A stretch of DNA of 64,000 nucleotides, from assembly GCF_020283565.1 (NCBI RefSeq), contig NC_060060.1, positions 11,408,001-11,472,000 on the forward strand, read 5' to 3'. The position numbers and the translations under genes are program-made. The notes under the pieces were generated by a model that did no database searches, was not told the DNA's origin, and saw only the letters and a list, made by a program, of their open reading frames with translations. Origin of the DNA: Trifolium pratense. Lineage: Eukaryota > Streptophyta > Magnoliopsida > Fabales > Fabaceae. Positions 42,846-54,710 of the stretch are shown here, piece by piece (positions within the stretch are counted from its first letter, which is position 1; each line of letters begins with the position of its first letter).

Positions 42846-45800
42846 ATTACTTTAATTAGTTATCAAAATAACATAAGAATAGTGATAGAAGTATATCAAA
42901 TATTAATAATAAACTTGTCTTTAAAATAGTATAAGAAACATAAGATATAAACAATGCAGAAGTTGAATCCGATAGGGCAAACAAAATCATACACCATACA
43001 CCTTAAATTTCACATAGAGTGGTAAATATGGATTAACATTATAACATTAAGAATTTGTAATCCAATAATGGTCCATGCATCTAAAATGCTACAACAAACT
43101 TCCACTAACCCAAAATATAGAAGACTTGATCAAATATATATAAGTCTGTCGTTAGTGGTTCTGCCAATGAGTTTTTGATTTTATAAAAGTCATAGAATAT
43201 CCACATAGGTCAAGTAATTACTAACTTATAGGGATAGCCTATTAAGAGAATAATTGCTTTTAGTCAAAATCATTAAATGTTCTACAACGTTTGACATTCA
43301 ATTAATCCAAATTTTAGCAAAAAATTGTGACTATGAAAATCCATAAAGAAATAGGAGACCGGAGAATCTCCAATTGGATTAACACAACCACTTAGTTTAA
43401 AGAAAATAAGATATGGATTAATGTGGCCACAAGAATGTCAATAATGAACAAATTATGATTATGCAATTCATAAGTACTTTAAGAACACAATATCATACTC
43501 GATAGGAGTATTGATATTATACGTAGTACTTACTATTTATGACCTTATAGAATGTGTAGTGTTGGTAAAAGAGAAGCACAATATATTTGCATGCTAAGAG
43601 ATAATTGTGCATTTTCCAACAAATTGACTTAAGCATCTAATTATAATGCTTACCGAGATTAAAGAGTTGATATATATCTCAGTATAGTAGGATGAGACTG
43701 AAATTTAAAGTCTCTTAAGCTATGCCATATTTTATTTAGCGCGCAAAAGTATATGGCAAGAGTGAGATTATAACTTTAAGTTTTGTGTCTATATCATTGT
43801 GTACATATTTTCATTTGATCTCACATATATGAACAAGAGTGGAATTTCTTATTTGAGCTCATAGTATATAATATTATGTACACACTCCCACTGATCCCAC
43901 ATATATAAACAAGAATGGGTGGAATTTTCTATAGTGTTTTCATTAGTGATCACTAATATACAAATATTATGACATGTAATATTTAACAGTGGGATACTTA
44001 TTTGCTAGTGCAAAATTTTCTATATATATGTGGTTATATATAATTTTATTTTATTTCAATACTAGAGTGTCACAAACTCAACCACATTTTGCACATGAAT
44101 ATAGCAGAATTACTAACACAAGTGGTAACTCAATGATAATATAAAATCCAATATATACAAAACTTTTCAATGGCAGATTTTTATAAGTGTTGGATTTCAC
44201 GGTTAACCACATATTCTGCATTTAGAATTAAGGAGATTGTTAATTTTCACTTAACAATTTATAATATAAATCTCCTTATAACAAATAAAATTCTCAAAAG
44301 AATTTTTATATATAAAGTAGCTATCATATAAAGAGTATGATGATCATATATAAAAGGTTTATCATCATATGAGTGAGATTAAGTCTCTAGTGTTATAAAA
44401 TAGGGTATGAGACTATATATATTAAAAGTTTAATAACTCACTCATAAAACTCAAATGCTACAATTATAGACACACACATTTGAGAAATAGTTTGGTTACA
44501 CGCAGCGAAAATACACGAGACTTACATTTTATTATTATTGAGGATATATGAGAAAATAGTCATTAACTTCCATAAGTGTTGAAAAATAACAATAGTTTGA
44601 AATATGTCAAATATAGTGAAAATAGAAAAAATTGAATATCTCAAATGTACAATTTAAAACCATTTAAAATAATGACATAAAATAAATAGAATTTTTGTTG
44701 ATAGAGTTGTTAAGCATTTGAGATTTTGACATATTGCTTTTACAAAATGAGTTTACAAAAACATAGAATGATATGGAAGTATATAATAATTTATGAGAAA
44801 AGACTATAATTAATATCCTCAATATAAGTCTCTACAGTAGTTTTATGTCTAGAATTATGAAACAAATAAATATATTTGTTTCTTAGCTATAGTTAATTTG
44901 CATGTAGAATTTTCCTCACTTGACAAAGAATGATATTTAAAATGGTTAGATATTTTTCTTACACCAAGGAAAGGATGATCATGTTAAGCAATGTCATACC
45001 GATAGGGTATGTCCATTACGTCACACAATACATAGTGAGGATTCTCCCACTTGATAGAGAATGAAAGTTGAATTAAAAGTTTGAAAATATTTTAAATAAA
45101 TATTCAACTATTTCTCTATCACATGAAGATCGTGTTGAGTAACGTCACACCGATAGGGTTATGTCCGCCACTTAACAAAATCTAGGGATAGATGGCAATC
45201 CAATTTTTTTTTTTTTAAATAAAGTTTAAATAATTCATTGATTAAAATTAGAATAATATTGGATTGCAAAATTAAGATAGTAGCTACATGCGCTATAATA
45301 TATTTAGTAAAATTTCTTACTTATTGTAATCTCATCAAAGGGTATTAAGAATAGTAAGTAAGAACTATAACATTTCAATGTACGGTTCTTATGTCACAAC
45401 ATTTTAATAGTGACAGAGTATTTGAAATATAAATATATAAAATTAAAGTACATTGAGTAATGACAATCATTATATTAACAACAACACACCGATAGGGTAT
45501 GATTGTTGTCAGTATACTTTGCATAATTGTATCCACGATAGGTGAGATTACAATTATACAAATCATTAATGTTTATGCTTAAAAGAATATGATAAAATAA
45601 TATCATGCATAAACAATCTATTTAATTTACTCAATTTTAGTCATATTCAAGTAATAGAAAAAACATGCTTAAAAGTATTTTAAATTAGCACATCATAAAT
45701 ATGACTTTAGAATTTATATACGAAAGAGTATGATAGCAAGGGTTATTATTTAAAATAAAAGTGTGTAAAATAGTTTTGTATTTTATCCAGAATAGAACTT

Positions 45801-47615
45801 TTAGAGTAAAGTTTTAAATACTCCCACTATAACTTAAATATAAATTGAAAATGGAGTTTTATTGTGAGAAAAAATATATATACAATCATTATAGAGTTCT
45901 ATTTAGAATTTTCTGGAAAAGGATTCCACTTTTATATTTATATAATTGCACAACAAGAGAAGAAGAAAAAAATTTCTTCATATATGCAAGAACCAGTAAT
46001 GGGTCACAAGAGGTTAAAGAATTTGATAAAACTGTGACTAACCTCATAAAGTGTGACATTTATCCTTGTCTTTAGAGTCATTGGCTTTTGATGATTTGGC
46101 GAGAATACCATTTGATAACATCATCTTATATTTAGACAGATTTGAGAGTGTGACTTTTATCCTTGTAAGTAGAGTCATAACTTTAGCCAAATTCCATGAA
46201 GTTTTTTGCGACGTCACCTCAAGCGGTTCATAAAAGTAGTCAAAGAGAAAACCGTTATATCAAGTCATAAAACTCTATTTTAATAAATCAATATAAGAAT
46301 GTTATAATTTAATTTGTCTTAAGAATTTACAAGTGAACATAAGATAATAATGAGGCAACATATGATTTATACAATATTTGGTGTCCGAATCAACAATATT
46401 GAGTCTAATAATTTCAAAATGTAATATTTTATTGAAATAATTCATATCGGTGACTACTAAATTTTTATTTTTTATTTTTGTTTACACCGAATATTTAAGA
46501 CTCAGCTTTTGCGAATATATTATGTAAAATAGTGCACAATTATCAAATTTAATAAACACCAAATATTTATATGTTTAACAAAATAAATTTTGTATCTCAT
46601 AAATCAAAATATGATATTAAAATAAAACAATTTTCTTAAATTTAATTTATAAAAATGTTACGGGTATCATATCATAATTTGATTCCATAAATAAAACAAA
46701 GTATATAATTAATTTTATGGAATAAAATATATTCCTTAATGACACATAATTAATTTGATTTGGAGAGTGAATAATTTCTTTAAGTGTCATAAAAGAGTAA
46801 AGAAATTACCATATTAATTTTGGACCAAAATATTTTGAGAATATGATATGAAAATTACAATTTATTCTCAAAGTAATAATTAATGTAAAATATTTTAAGT
46901 GTCCAAAATTTGTGCCAAAAGGACGAAAAAATATTTAATTACGCAGACCTCACGCGCTATCACGTGTTACTGCCCGCGAGTGGGCATTGATGTAAGTTGA
47001 ACAAGTCTTCCTCGCCCAGTTACAGCGAAACGGGTTGCAATAACCCGCCGAATAATCCGGTTTGTTCTTGTACACATAGCGGAATGCGACGGTAAGGGAC
47101 AGGTTTCGATCGTTATTTATTAACATGAAGAAATCCCAATAATATTTTAAGAATCATTCTTCAATCGATTCGTTACAGAGATTGAATATATTGGGTTTTT
47201 GGCAAAACAAATTTATACTGTCAATTTCTCAACGCGTGATTTTAGCCGCAATTATTTTAAGAAGATTTGTCGTCTTGATGCGTTTCTAATTATCGATGAA
47301 AGCACATAATATTAACGACAATAGAAATTCCAAGTAACAGTATAATACACGGTTCATGTTGATTCATGAATAAAATAGTGATTCATGTATTAAGATTATC
47401 AACAGTTAATCAGGCCATGATTCAAAACCACACACATATAATTGAAAACAAACATATGGCATATACATGTTAATATCACTACGCGACGATCTTAATTGAA
47501 TCAGTATACGTATGCAATTATTATATATATAAAAGCCACTACTGGAAACAGATCATATGACATACAATTCAATTCATCGATTCAAAAGTAAATAGCCATA
47601 AAATATATCTAAGCG
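42846..47615 (-). other. Noncoding interior of the minus-strand retrotransposon
   Basis: AT-rich, with no open frame above 80 codons. It contains repeated short blocks: accgatagggt(t)atg at about 44999, 45151 and 45488, and ctcccac(t) at about 43886, 45047 and 45822, the last resembling the polypurine tract. A GC-richer patch (about 46940-47110) lies near the 5' LTR. Confidence 0.6.
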
Positions 47616-47627
47616 GCTCTGATACCA
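47616..47627 (-). other. Primer-binding site (initiator Met-tRNA type)
   Basis: Plus-strand gctctgatacca, which reads TGGTATCAGAGC on the element's strand, two bases after the LTR. Typical of plant Ty1/copia elements. Confidence 0.88.
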
Positions 47628-47629
47628 AT

Positions 47630-48090
47630 TGAAAGGTTTTAATTATAGCCTTAGATCATAGATACATGATTATAAAAAACAAAAAAAAAAAGAAAGGAAT
47701 ATCTACTTTGAATATAATAGATCAAAGAAAGGAATAAAAAACAAAAAAAAAAAAAAAGATCAAAGAAAGGAATTGTGTACCTTGAATGACAGCGGATGAA
47801 TCCACCATTGATTGAAACTAAGGAAAGGTTGAGAAGGTGCTTCTACCTCTCACTGATGAGAGATTATGCTTGTTATGTTTTTCAGTGTGTCTAGCTTAAT
47901 GGGATGACTAGAATATATACTCATCAGTGGAGGCAAGGACCTCTCAATAGGCTGACTAGAAAGAACGGTCAAACTCATCACAGCCCGTTCAACATTAAGC
48001 CTTATAATAATGACAAGATAATATATTTAATTTTATACACATTTAAATTATTTTAATAAACTAATTAAAGTGAATCCAAAATATTCAACA
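47630..48090 (-). repeat. 5' LTR of the minus-strand retrotransposon
   Basis: 461 bp. It carries two A-rich insertions (around 47678-47700 and 47735-47760), each followed by a repeat of local sequence (gaaaggaat; gatcaaagaaaggaat), absent from the other LTR. Confidence 0.88.
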
Positions 48091-48119
48091 GCATAAGGAA
48101 GAAACTTATGCACCATAAC

Positions 48120-48642
48120 CACGTCCACAGATGTATATGTAGTTATGTACAGTAAGGGAAAAATTTAAAGCAAGTGGGGGCACTTGCCTGCAATGCTATC
48201 ATTTTGATTAAGTCCGCCATAATGGAGTTCTTCAAAAGTTGACATTGTTGCATAAAAGACCATTGAAGTCCGCCAACTTGGAATGCTCATTACTTCATGA
48301 AGTAACTCAAATGAAGGGGAATTTTGTTTAAAAAAATATTAAAAATTAGTATTGTCTTGACATGACTTGTAGTATAGTATGTATGACTAGTAGAACTATA
48401 GAAGTAAGAATAAAATATTACTACTACGGCTTAACGGTGTGTTCGGTATGGTGGAAAGAAAGAAAAATTACGAAAATCAATAAATAAATTTATTTTAATT
48501 CAAATTTATTTATTGGTTTCTGTAATTTTCTTTATTCTATCTTTCATTTCATAAAATCAAACAAAACCTAAAATCGCACTAGTATTATAAATGAATGAGT
48601 TGCATAATTTTTACAAATTTTTATTTTGTTTTATTTTGTCAA

Positions 48643-48685
<43 letters not shown>

Positions 48686-49058
48686 GTTTTATTTTGTCAA
48701 AGAAAAACTACAAATTTTTACAGTGCAACAATAAATTTAAATTTTTCTTCGGACAACTTTTAAATGGCAGTTATTCATTTTACTAAATTAAATACTCCCT
48801 CCGATATATATATAAGAAACATGTTACTTTTTAGATTTATTGTGAAATTGATGTATTTAAACAATAATATATTCCAAATATATAAATTTTATAATGACTC
48901 TAAAAAGTAAAATATTTTATCCAGGACCGGAGCAACATTTTTTAATGTAATACAATAGCAGTACATCGTATAATTAAAAGATTTACATATAAGAACAAAT
49001 TTTGTGTCAGCGAGAAAATTAATGAATTGATCTTCCGTTACACCATTTGGCAGCAATG
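48120..49058. other. Upstream region of the 49162 UGT, with MITE-like repeats
   Basis: 48437-48570 is a hairpin-like repeat: tacgaaaatcaataaataaa and ttatttattggtttctgtaa are complementary, flanked by gttcggtatgg and further complementary arms. 48796-48930 resembles a worn Stowaway-like MITE (ctccctccgatatatat...ctaaaaagtaaaatatttta...ggaccggagc) about 230 bases before the UGT start. No gene. Confidence 0.5.
48643..48685. repeat. (ATT)n microsatellite
   Basis: About 14 ATT triplets. Confidence 0.9.
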
Positions 49059-49059
49059 T

Positions 49060-49070
49060 CCATAAATACC
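49060..49070 (+). promoter_or_regulatory. TATA-like box of the UGT at 49162
   Basis: ccataaatacc within ttggcagcaatgtccataaa, about 100 bases before the ATG; context identical to that at 34094. Confidence 0.6.
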
Positions 49071-49161
49071 TCTTCAACATCTTCATAACAGAGCAAGAAA
49101 TTAAGCTCTGCTTTAAGAAAAAGCTTCTTCCATAAATCTCTTTAATTTCCATTTTACAACC

Positions 49162-50643
49162 ATGGTCACTCCAAAAATTCATGCAGCCATTCTAGCAAGT
49201 CCTGGCATGGGACACTTAATTCCTACCATGGAATTAGCAAAACGTCTTACCACTCACCATGGTTTCGACGTCACCGTCTTCATCGTCACCACCGATTCAT
49301 CCGATTCAGACAGAACAACTACATCAAAAATACTTCAACAAACATCCAACTTTAATGGCATCAACGTTGTTGTAACACCTCCAGTCAATGTCTCCGACAA
49401 ACTTGATCCAAACAACCCATCGTTGGGTTTAAGAATTGTTTTAACTATGTTTGAATCTCTTCCTTATATTCAATCTCAAATATTATCCATGAAATTTCCT
49501 CCATCAGTTCTTATTGTGGATCTCTTTGGTACTATGGCTTTACCTATGGCACGTGATCTCCACATGTCTACTTATGTTTTCTTTGCAACAAATGCTTGGT
49601 TTTCTGCTGTTAGTATTTACCTTCCTTTCATAACAAAGGAAGCGTTTTCTAGACACGCGAATGATCATGAACCGCTTTTGATTCCGGGTTGTGAACCGCT
49701 TCGGTTTGAGGATACACTTGAAACGTTTGTCGCCCCATGGGGGCCTATTCACGAAGGCTACGTTGAAGCCGTAAAGGAGATATTGTCAGTTGATGGGATT
49801 CTTATGAATACGTGGCAAGATTTAGAGCCGACAGCTATTAAGGCCGTTACAGAAAATGGAATTTTGGGACAGTTTGCTAAAGGACCGGTTTATTCAATTG
49901 GACCGCTTGTGCGAACCGTTGAACCAAAGGAGAAGACCGAGGGTGAGAAATTAATTTTAAGTTGGCTTGACAAGCAACCAGATGAGTCGGTGATATATTT
50001 GTCGTTTGGAAGTGGTGGGACGATGTCAGAAGCTCAGATGAGAGAATTGGCTTATGGGTTAGAGTTGAGTAAGCAGAGGTTTATTTGGGTGGTGCGACAA
50101 CCCATGGAGGAAGATGCATCTGCGGCGTTTTTCAACATAGGGAAGGGTGGTGATGGATTGGCAGTGGTGGATTACTTACCAGAGGGGTTTGTGAATAGGA
50201 CTTCAGAGTTGGGGATTTGTGTCCCCATGTGGGCCCCACAGGCTGAGATTTTAAAACATCCAGCAACAGGTGGTTTTGTAACACATTGTGGTTGGAATTC
50301 TGTCTTGGAGAGTATCCTTAGCGGTGTTCCTATGGTTGCATGGCCCCTTTATGCCGAGCAAAAGATGAATGCTACTTTGTTGTCAGAGGAGCTTGGGGTG
50401 GCAGTGAGGGTGAAGGCAACTGATGGAGGAATCGTTTATAGGGAGCAAATAGCAATGTTGATTAGAAGAGTGATGGTGGACGAAGATGATATATGCATGA
50501 GGGTTAAAGTTAAGGAGTATAAGCTAAGCGGAGAGAAAGCTCTTTCTATGTTCGGTTCTTCTCATGAGTCGCTTTGTCAAATGGCGAAAGATTGTGAAGT
50601 TCATCTTCACTTGAATTCTGAGGCAAAATGTCGGGGTGCTTAA
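49162..50643 (+). CDS. UDP-glycosyltransferase, family 1, UGT72-type
   Basis: An intact, intronless gene of 493 aa starting MVTPKIHAAILASPGMGHL. The catalytic His is residue 18 and Asp is residue 120 in VLIVDLFGT. The PSPG box (WAPQAEILKHPATGGF...HCGWNS...WPLYAEQ) is complete and ends in Gln. ILMNTWQDLEP and the C-terminal HESLCQMAKDCE match the UGT72 group style. Predicted to be a cytosolic UDP-glucose-dependent O-glycosyltransferase of phenolics, with unknown acceptor. It is the last UGT of the cluster and the best intact match to the broken copy at 34195-36781; it also shares 3' flanking sequence with the 28517 gene. No odd residues were noticed in the donor box. The ORF is complete and the start is conserved with paralogues. 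Confidence 0.94.
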   Translation: MVTPKIHAAILASPGMGHLIPTMELAKRLTTHHGFDVTVFIVTTDSSDSDRTTTSKILQQTSNFNGINVVVTPPVNVSDKLDPNNPSLGLRIVLTMFESLPYIQSQILSMKFPPSVLIVDLFGTMALPMARDLHMSTYVFFATNAWFSAVSIYLPFITKEAFSRHANDHEPLLIPGCEPLRFEDTLETFVAPWGPIHEGYVEAVKEILSVDGILMNTWQDLEPTAIKAVTENGILGQFAKGPVYSIGPLVRTVEPKEKTEGEKLILSWLDKQPDESVIYLSFGSGGTMSEAQMRELAYGLELSKQRFIWVVRQPMEEDASAAFFNIGKGGDGLAVVDYLPEGFVNRTSELGICVPMWAPQAEILKHPATGGFVTHCGWNSVLESILSGVPMVAWPLYAEQKMNATLLSEELGVAVRVKATDGGIVYREQIAMLIRRVMVDEDDICMRVKVKEYKLSGEKALSMFGSSHESLCQMAKDCEVHLHLNSEAKCRGA

Positions 50644-50850
50644 ACAATAAATAAGACATGTTATGCATTTACATAATTTTTTATTGTAATTTAGTTACTA
50701 TATGCAATCAATAAATTGTGTTTTTTTTTTTTATGAATACACATAGCTCCTGTTTTTTGTTGTTTCTTTAATCACGCTTAACTCATACTGTATTATTAAT
50801 CATCAAATGCTTAATACAGTGTGATATATAAATATATAATCAACTATTTA

Positions 50851-51158
50851 GCGTGTGTTTGGTTCTGCGGCGGAGAGAATTGATTTTGACAGAATTGATT
50901 TTGTAAAATTGATTCTGGCCAAAATTGATTTTAAGCTGAAGTGGTTTATGTTTGGATATATTCATGAAAAAGTGAGTTGAACAAAAAATTTGAGTGTAAA
51001 AATCAATTCTAGAATCAGAAGCTACGATTTCTAGCTTCAAGTAGAATCAATTCTGGAGGCAGAATCAATTCTACTTTTGAGAAACCAAACAAGTCAGAAT
51101 CAATTCTACACGTTCAGAATCAATTCTGGATGCTCCAGAATTGAAACCAAACATACAC
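50851..51158. mobile_element. PIF/Harbinger-like MITE in the 3' flank of the UGT
   Basis: The ends gcgtgtgtttggttc and gaaaccaaacatacac are complementary. A TTA duplication lies at 50848-50850 and 51159-51161, and the paralogous flank at 30379-30400 reads straight through (caactatttagtgactagct). The interior has many agaattgattt / aatcaattct motifs in both orientations. Confidence 0.85.
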
Positions 51159-51161
51159 TTA

Positions 51162-54100
51162 ATGACTAGCTAGGATACATGAAACTCTTAATAAAACTTT
51201 CCTCTATTTTTTTTTTTTTTTTAGCGTTTAGTAAAGAATGTTATTCACTCAAATTCGAACCAAACTCATTCACATGGACACTGTCTCCCTGCACATAATG
51301 GAATAACACTTCTATTATTCTATACATGAAATGTATAATCTAATATTGGAAGGCACATAAACAAAATTTCCGTCAAGAAAAAAATAAACAAAATTTACGT
51401 TAAATTTAACTATAAAAACTATTCCTTTCTCACAAAAGAAAAAAAACTATAAAAACTAATCCACATGACGTGTTGTAATTTGTGAACAAAACCTATGAGA
51501 TAGCTTTGTCTTTTGTTAATTGGTGTTAATCCTTCGAGCCTTGTGGAATTCAAATGAGTTGTAAATTATATCTAAAAGTGTTAACACTACATGTCTAAGT
51601 CAGGAATCAAATTTAGGATATTGATTAATAAGTTAGAAGAGACTCGAATCATCTCATCTAAATGCTTTTGGATAGAGGCAATTAATTTTATAAATTACAT
51701 TATAGAAAACAAGAGGACGAGAGCTTTATGTTATAATCGGTTGATTGATGCATTATTCAAATGTTATGTGAGTCATATATACTTACACTGTCTATGTTAC
51801 TATGTAGACTTTTACGGGTCTATCTCCAAACATTTACCCATTTAACAAGTACTCCTATTGATGCTAATTTTTATGATATTCTATTGTCCACCATTGAGAC
51901 ATATATTGTGTGTCGACTTTTCTTTGTCAAACAAAATAAAACCTCTTGTCGTTTAGGGAGAAAAAAACTAGATTAAAATTTGGTATTTTTTTTTATATAT
52001 TATTGGGATCTATCAAGATTTTATTAAACACTATTTATTTTGAGGGTTATAAATATTAAATTATTTTAAATTTCTTTTAAATTTTACGTAAATGATCCAT
52101 GAAATATGAATGTTGTAAAATACACACACACAAAAAGGCTTCCTTCAAATCGCAAACATGTAAGCCCCCTAAAATTTAGTATAACATAATTTAATTCTTC
52201 GACTAAAAATATTAGCCCCCTAATAATTTATGTCTAATTCCGCCTCTGAATGAGATAATGCTCCAATCTTTTATATTATAAGCTTGTATACACAAGCAAA
52301 CTCTAAACCCTAATTTGTTTTCTCTGTTTTCCCTCCATTTTATTTTGCAATTTTTATTAAAAAATAATACAATTTTGTCTTGAATAGGATTCGAACCCAC
52401 AACCCCTCAATGCAAGGCAATATTTCTAACCACTATGGCAAGTATACCAATTTTGATTAAAATTATGTGCAATAATTGATAAGCACCATCAATTTTAAAA
52501 GTATATCATATCAAAATTATTGTTGACTATATTATTCATCACGAAATATTTTTATGTTTTTCCTGATCAATGATTTTTTTTCTACCGGATCATATTTTTA
52601 TGTCTTTCCTGATCAATGATTTTTTTCTACCGGATCATAAATTTAGAGAATAATTATCATGTGAGATTTGGAAAGTTATTATCACGTGTAATTTGGAAAG
52701 TTATTATCAAACTCAATTCTGCTAAATCAATTTTTTTTGCAATACAACCAAACACAATCATAGTCATATCACTAATCACATTCATTATTTTGATTTTAAC
52801 ATTGCAGATTTAATATTAACCGATGATCAATTGATACAATATGCACTACCAGACCAATTGTGATTTAAATTATGTCCACAAAGTGTTAAGCTCCATCAAC
52901 TCTCATAGGAAAAATTTCATACGATAATTAAGCACCATCAATTTTCATTGCACAATTTAAACAATTAAAAACCGATAATCTCTTATATTATAAGTTTGCT
53001 AACATAAGTTAACCCTAAACCAAATTTTTTCCCCTCTCATTTTCTCTTTCTTTTTATTGCAGCTTTATATTAAAAAAATACAGATTTGTCATTGAACCTG
53101 CATCCCTTACTTACAATAAAACCTTTCAACCGCTAAAACATGTGCTTCAATTATGAAAGAATTTAGGAAACATAATATATAAACCCTGTTTTCAATAAAT
53201 TTGAACGGCGGAATTAATCACAATTTTTATTTATTTATGGATGTCTACTTAAGTTTATGTTCTTGATTATGTCTTTAATTTTTTTTTTAACCTTTAATTA
53301 TCATCAATTTTTTAACCTTTAGTTATCAGCAATTATTTTTTAATAAGTAAACAAAACGATGTGGTTCCAAAATTATTTAAAAAATATATAAAATATAAAA
53401 TAAGCACATAAACAAATATAGAATAATTAGTCCATGAAATTCTCTATACTACTCTTATTGAAAATGCTCTTGATATTTTTGTATTTTATTTTTTATTGTT
53501 ACATATTACACCTAATTAGACTCATGCACCGCATGAGTCAAAGTTCTAGTTTAAGATAAAAATTAAATTGATGTGGCTTTTGAATTTTTCAAATTGATTT
53601 ACAATTTTTTATTTAAATTGATTTAGAGGTAATGGGCCATATTCATGCAATAGATCGAGTCACCTTTCATCATAAGTCATAACTATATAGTATACAATTA
53701 TGCATGGTCAACTATTCATGTATTCTTTGGCTTATTATTGAAATAATAATAGTTACAACTTCCAACACATTTCTATCTAAGAACTTTATCCCAAATTTTG
53801 AACTTCAATCTTACTAGGTCATAACACCTTCTTAGAACAAAGTTATATAAAAAAACTAACTCAAATTTTAATATTTTTATAGAAACAAGTTACCAATCAC
53901 CGAAAAGAAATCTTTAATACTTGAGTACAAAATATAAATGGTTATGGGGCATCACCCCTTTTATTCAAAAAATAAATAGAAATTGGGACATCATGGTGTC
54001 ACTCGCTGCCAAAGACGGTAAGAAACATTTTGCTAATATTTGTGACCGGAGGAAGTATTATAAAATAACCAAGAAAATTAACAGAGATATTACAAATTAT

Positions 54101-54710
54101 AATAGAAATTGGGATTCAAATTTTGGTATTCTCACTTATTCATCTTAAAAAATGAATTTTAGTCACTAAGCTACTTGACAAAAAAATCATTATATTCGAA
54201 TTTCAATTATTTTTTGCTTATTGAGATTATAGAGAACACGTCATTGAATTTGATTTTTATGTGAAGAAAATATAATTTGATTATGAACCGCACAATATTT
54301 AATCCGGTCAAAATAGAAAATCAAATTTAAAGATAATGCTAATAAAATGGTGAGAAATCATAAAAGCCAACAACACAGTCATAGTTATTATGGAAGAAAG
54401 TCAAGACGGACCACAGATCTATGACGCAGACTCTATCGTATTAAATTGCATTAATTCAGTTGAGTAAACGATGGCATTTAACAAGGGTGGAATTCGGTCA
54501 AAAAAACTAGGGTGGAAAAAAAATTTGCAAACCGATCTAAACTGAATAATCATAACCGAAAAATAGTCAAGTGGGCGGGTCGTCATGTTATCAATCACGT
54601 ATTTTCATTTTTGGATGGGTTGAAATGGGTGGGTTCGATTTTCTAAAATCAACCAAACGGTAATCGAACCCGTCCAGATTGCATAAACTATAATATTTTG
54701 TTTTATTCAA
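51162..54710. other. Long noncoding stretch
   Basis: To about 51530 it continues the 3' flank shared with 29996-30570. 52385-52445 on the minus strand has tRNA-like boxes (tagtggttag and gggttcgaatcc), possibly a SINE remnant. 52553-52640 is a 44-base tandem duplication (tttcctgatcaatgattttt...ctaccggatcat). 54100-54187 is the 3' end of a SINE. I see no gene. Confidence 0.45.
54100..54187 (+). mobile_element. SINE 3' remnant
   Basis: cacttattcatcttaaaaaa...tagtcactaagctacttgac plus an A run matches the tail of the 56745 SINE. The B box is worn (gggattcaaatt) and the A box is lost. Confidence 0.55.

Larger units (their letters stand above)
38663..48090 (-). mobile_element. Non-autonomous copia-type LTR retrotransposon, with a hAT transposon in its 3' LTR
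   Basis: Direct repeats 38663-42832 (interrupted by hAT 38725-42485) and 47630-48090 start tgaaaggtttt and end atattcaaca on the plus strand. The target duplication gcata lies at 38658-38662 and 48091-48095. On the minus strand a primer-binding site TGGTATCAGAGC (47616-47627, complementary to initiator Met-tRNA, typical of copia) follows the 5' LTR, and a polypurine tract ccaagtgggagat (42833-42845) precedes the 3' LTR. The 4.8-kb interior (42833-47629) has no gag or pol frame, so it is a large non-autonomous derivative. The LTRs differ by roughly ten substitutions in about 340 aligned bases plus two A-rich insertions. Confidence 0.92.
37631..48119. mobile_element. Older repeat split by the nested retrotransposon
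   Basis: The left edge gttatcatgcataagtgttt...cttatgcatggtgcataag is roughly complementary to the right edge gcataaggaagaaacttatg...caccataac once the retrotransposon (38663-48095) is removed, giving an element of about 1.06 kb. Its interior has two copies of a roughly 115-bp unit (aaaccattatgctggttaaa at about 37931 and 38049) and a G-rich tandem region (ggggggcgcg...agaaatctggaggagg, about 38413-38590). No clear target duplication; superfamily unknown. Confidence 0.5.

Noticed and set aside
42833..47629. Search for gag-pol in the interior of the minus-strand copia-type element
   Set aside because: No open frame above about 80 codons and no protease, integrase or reverse transcriptase motif was seen on either strand.
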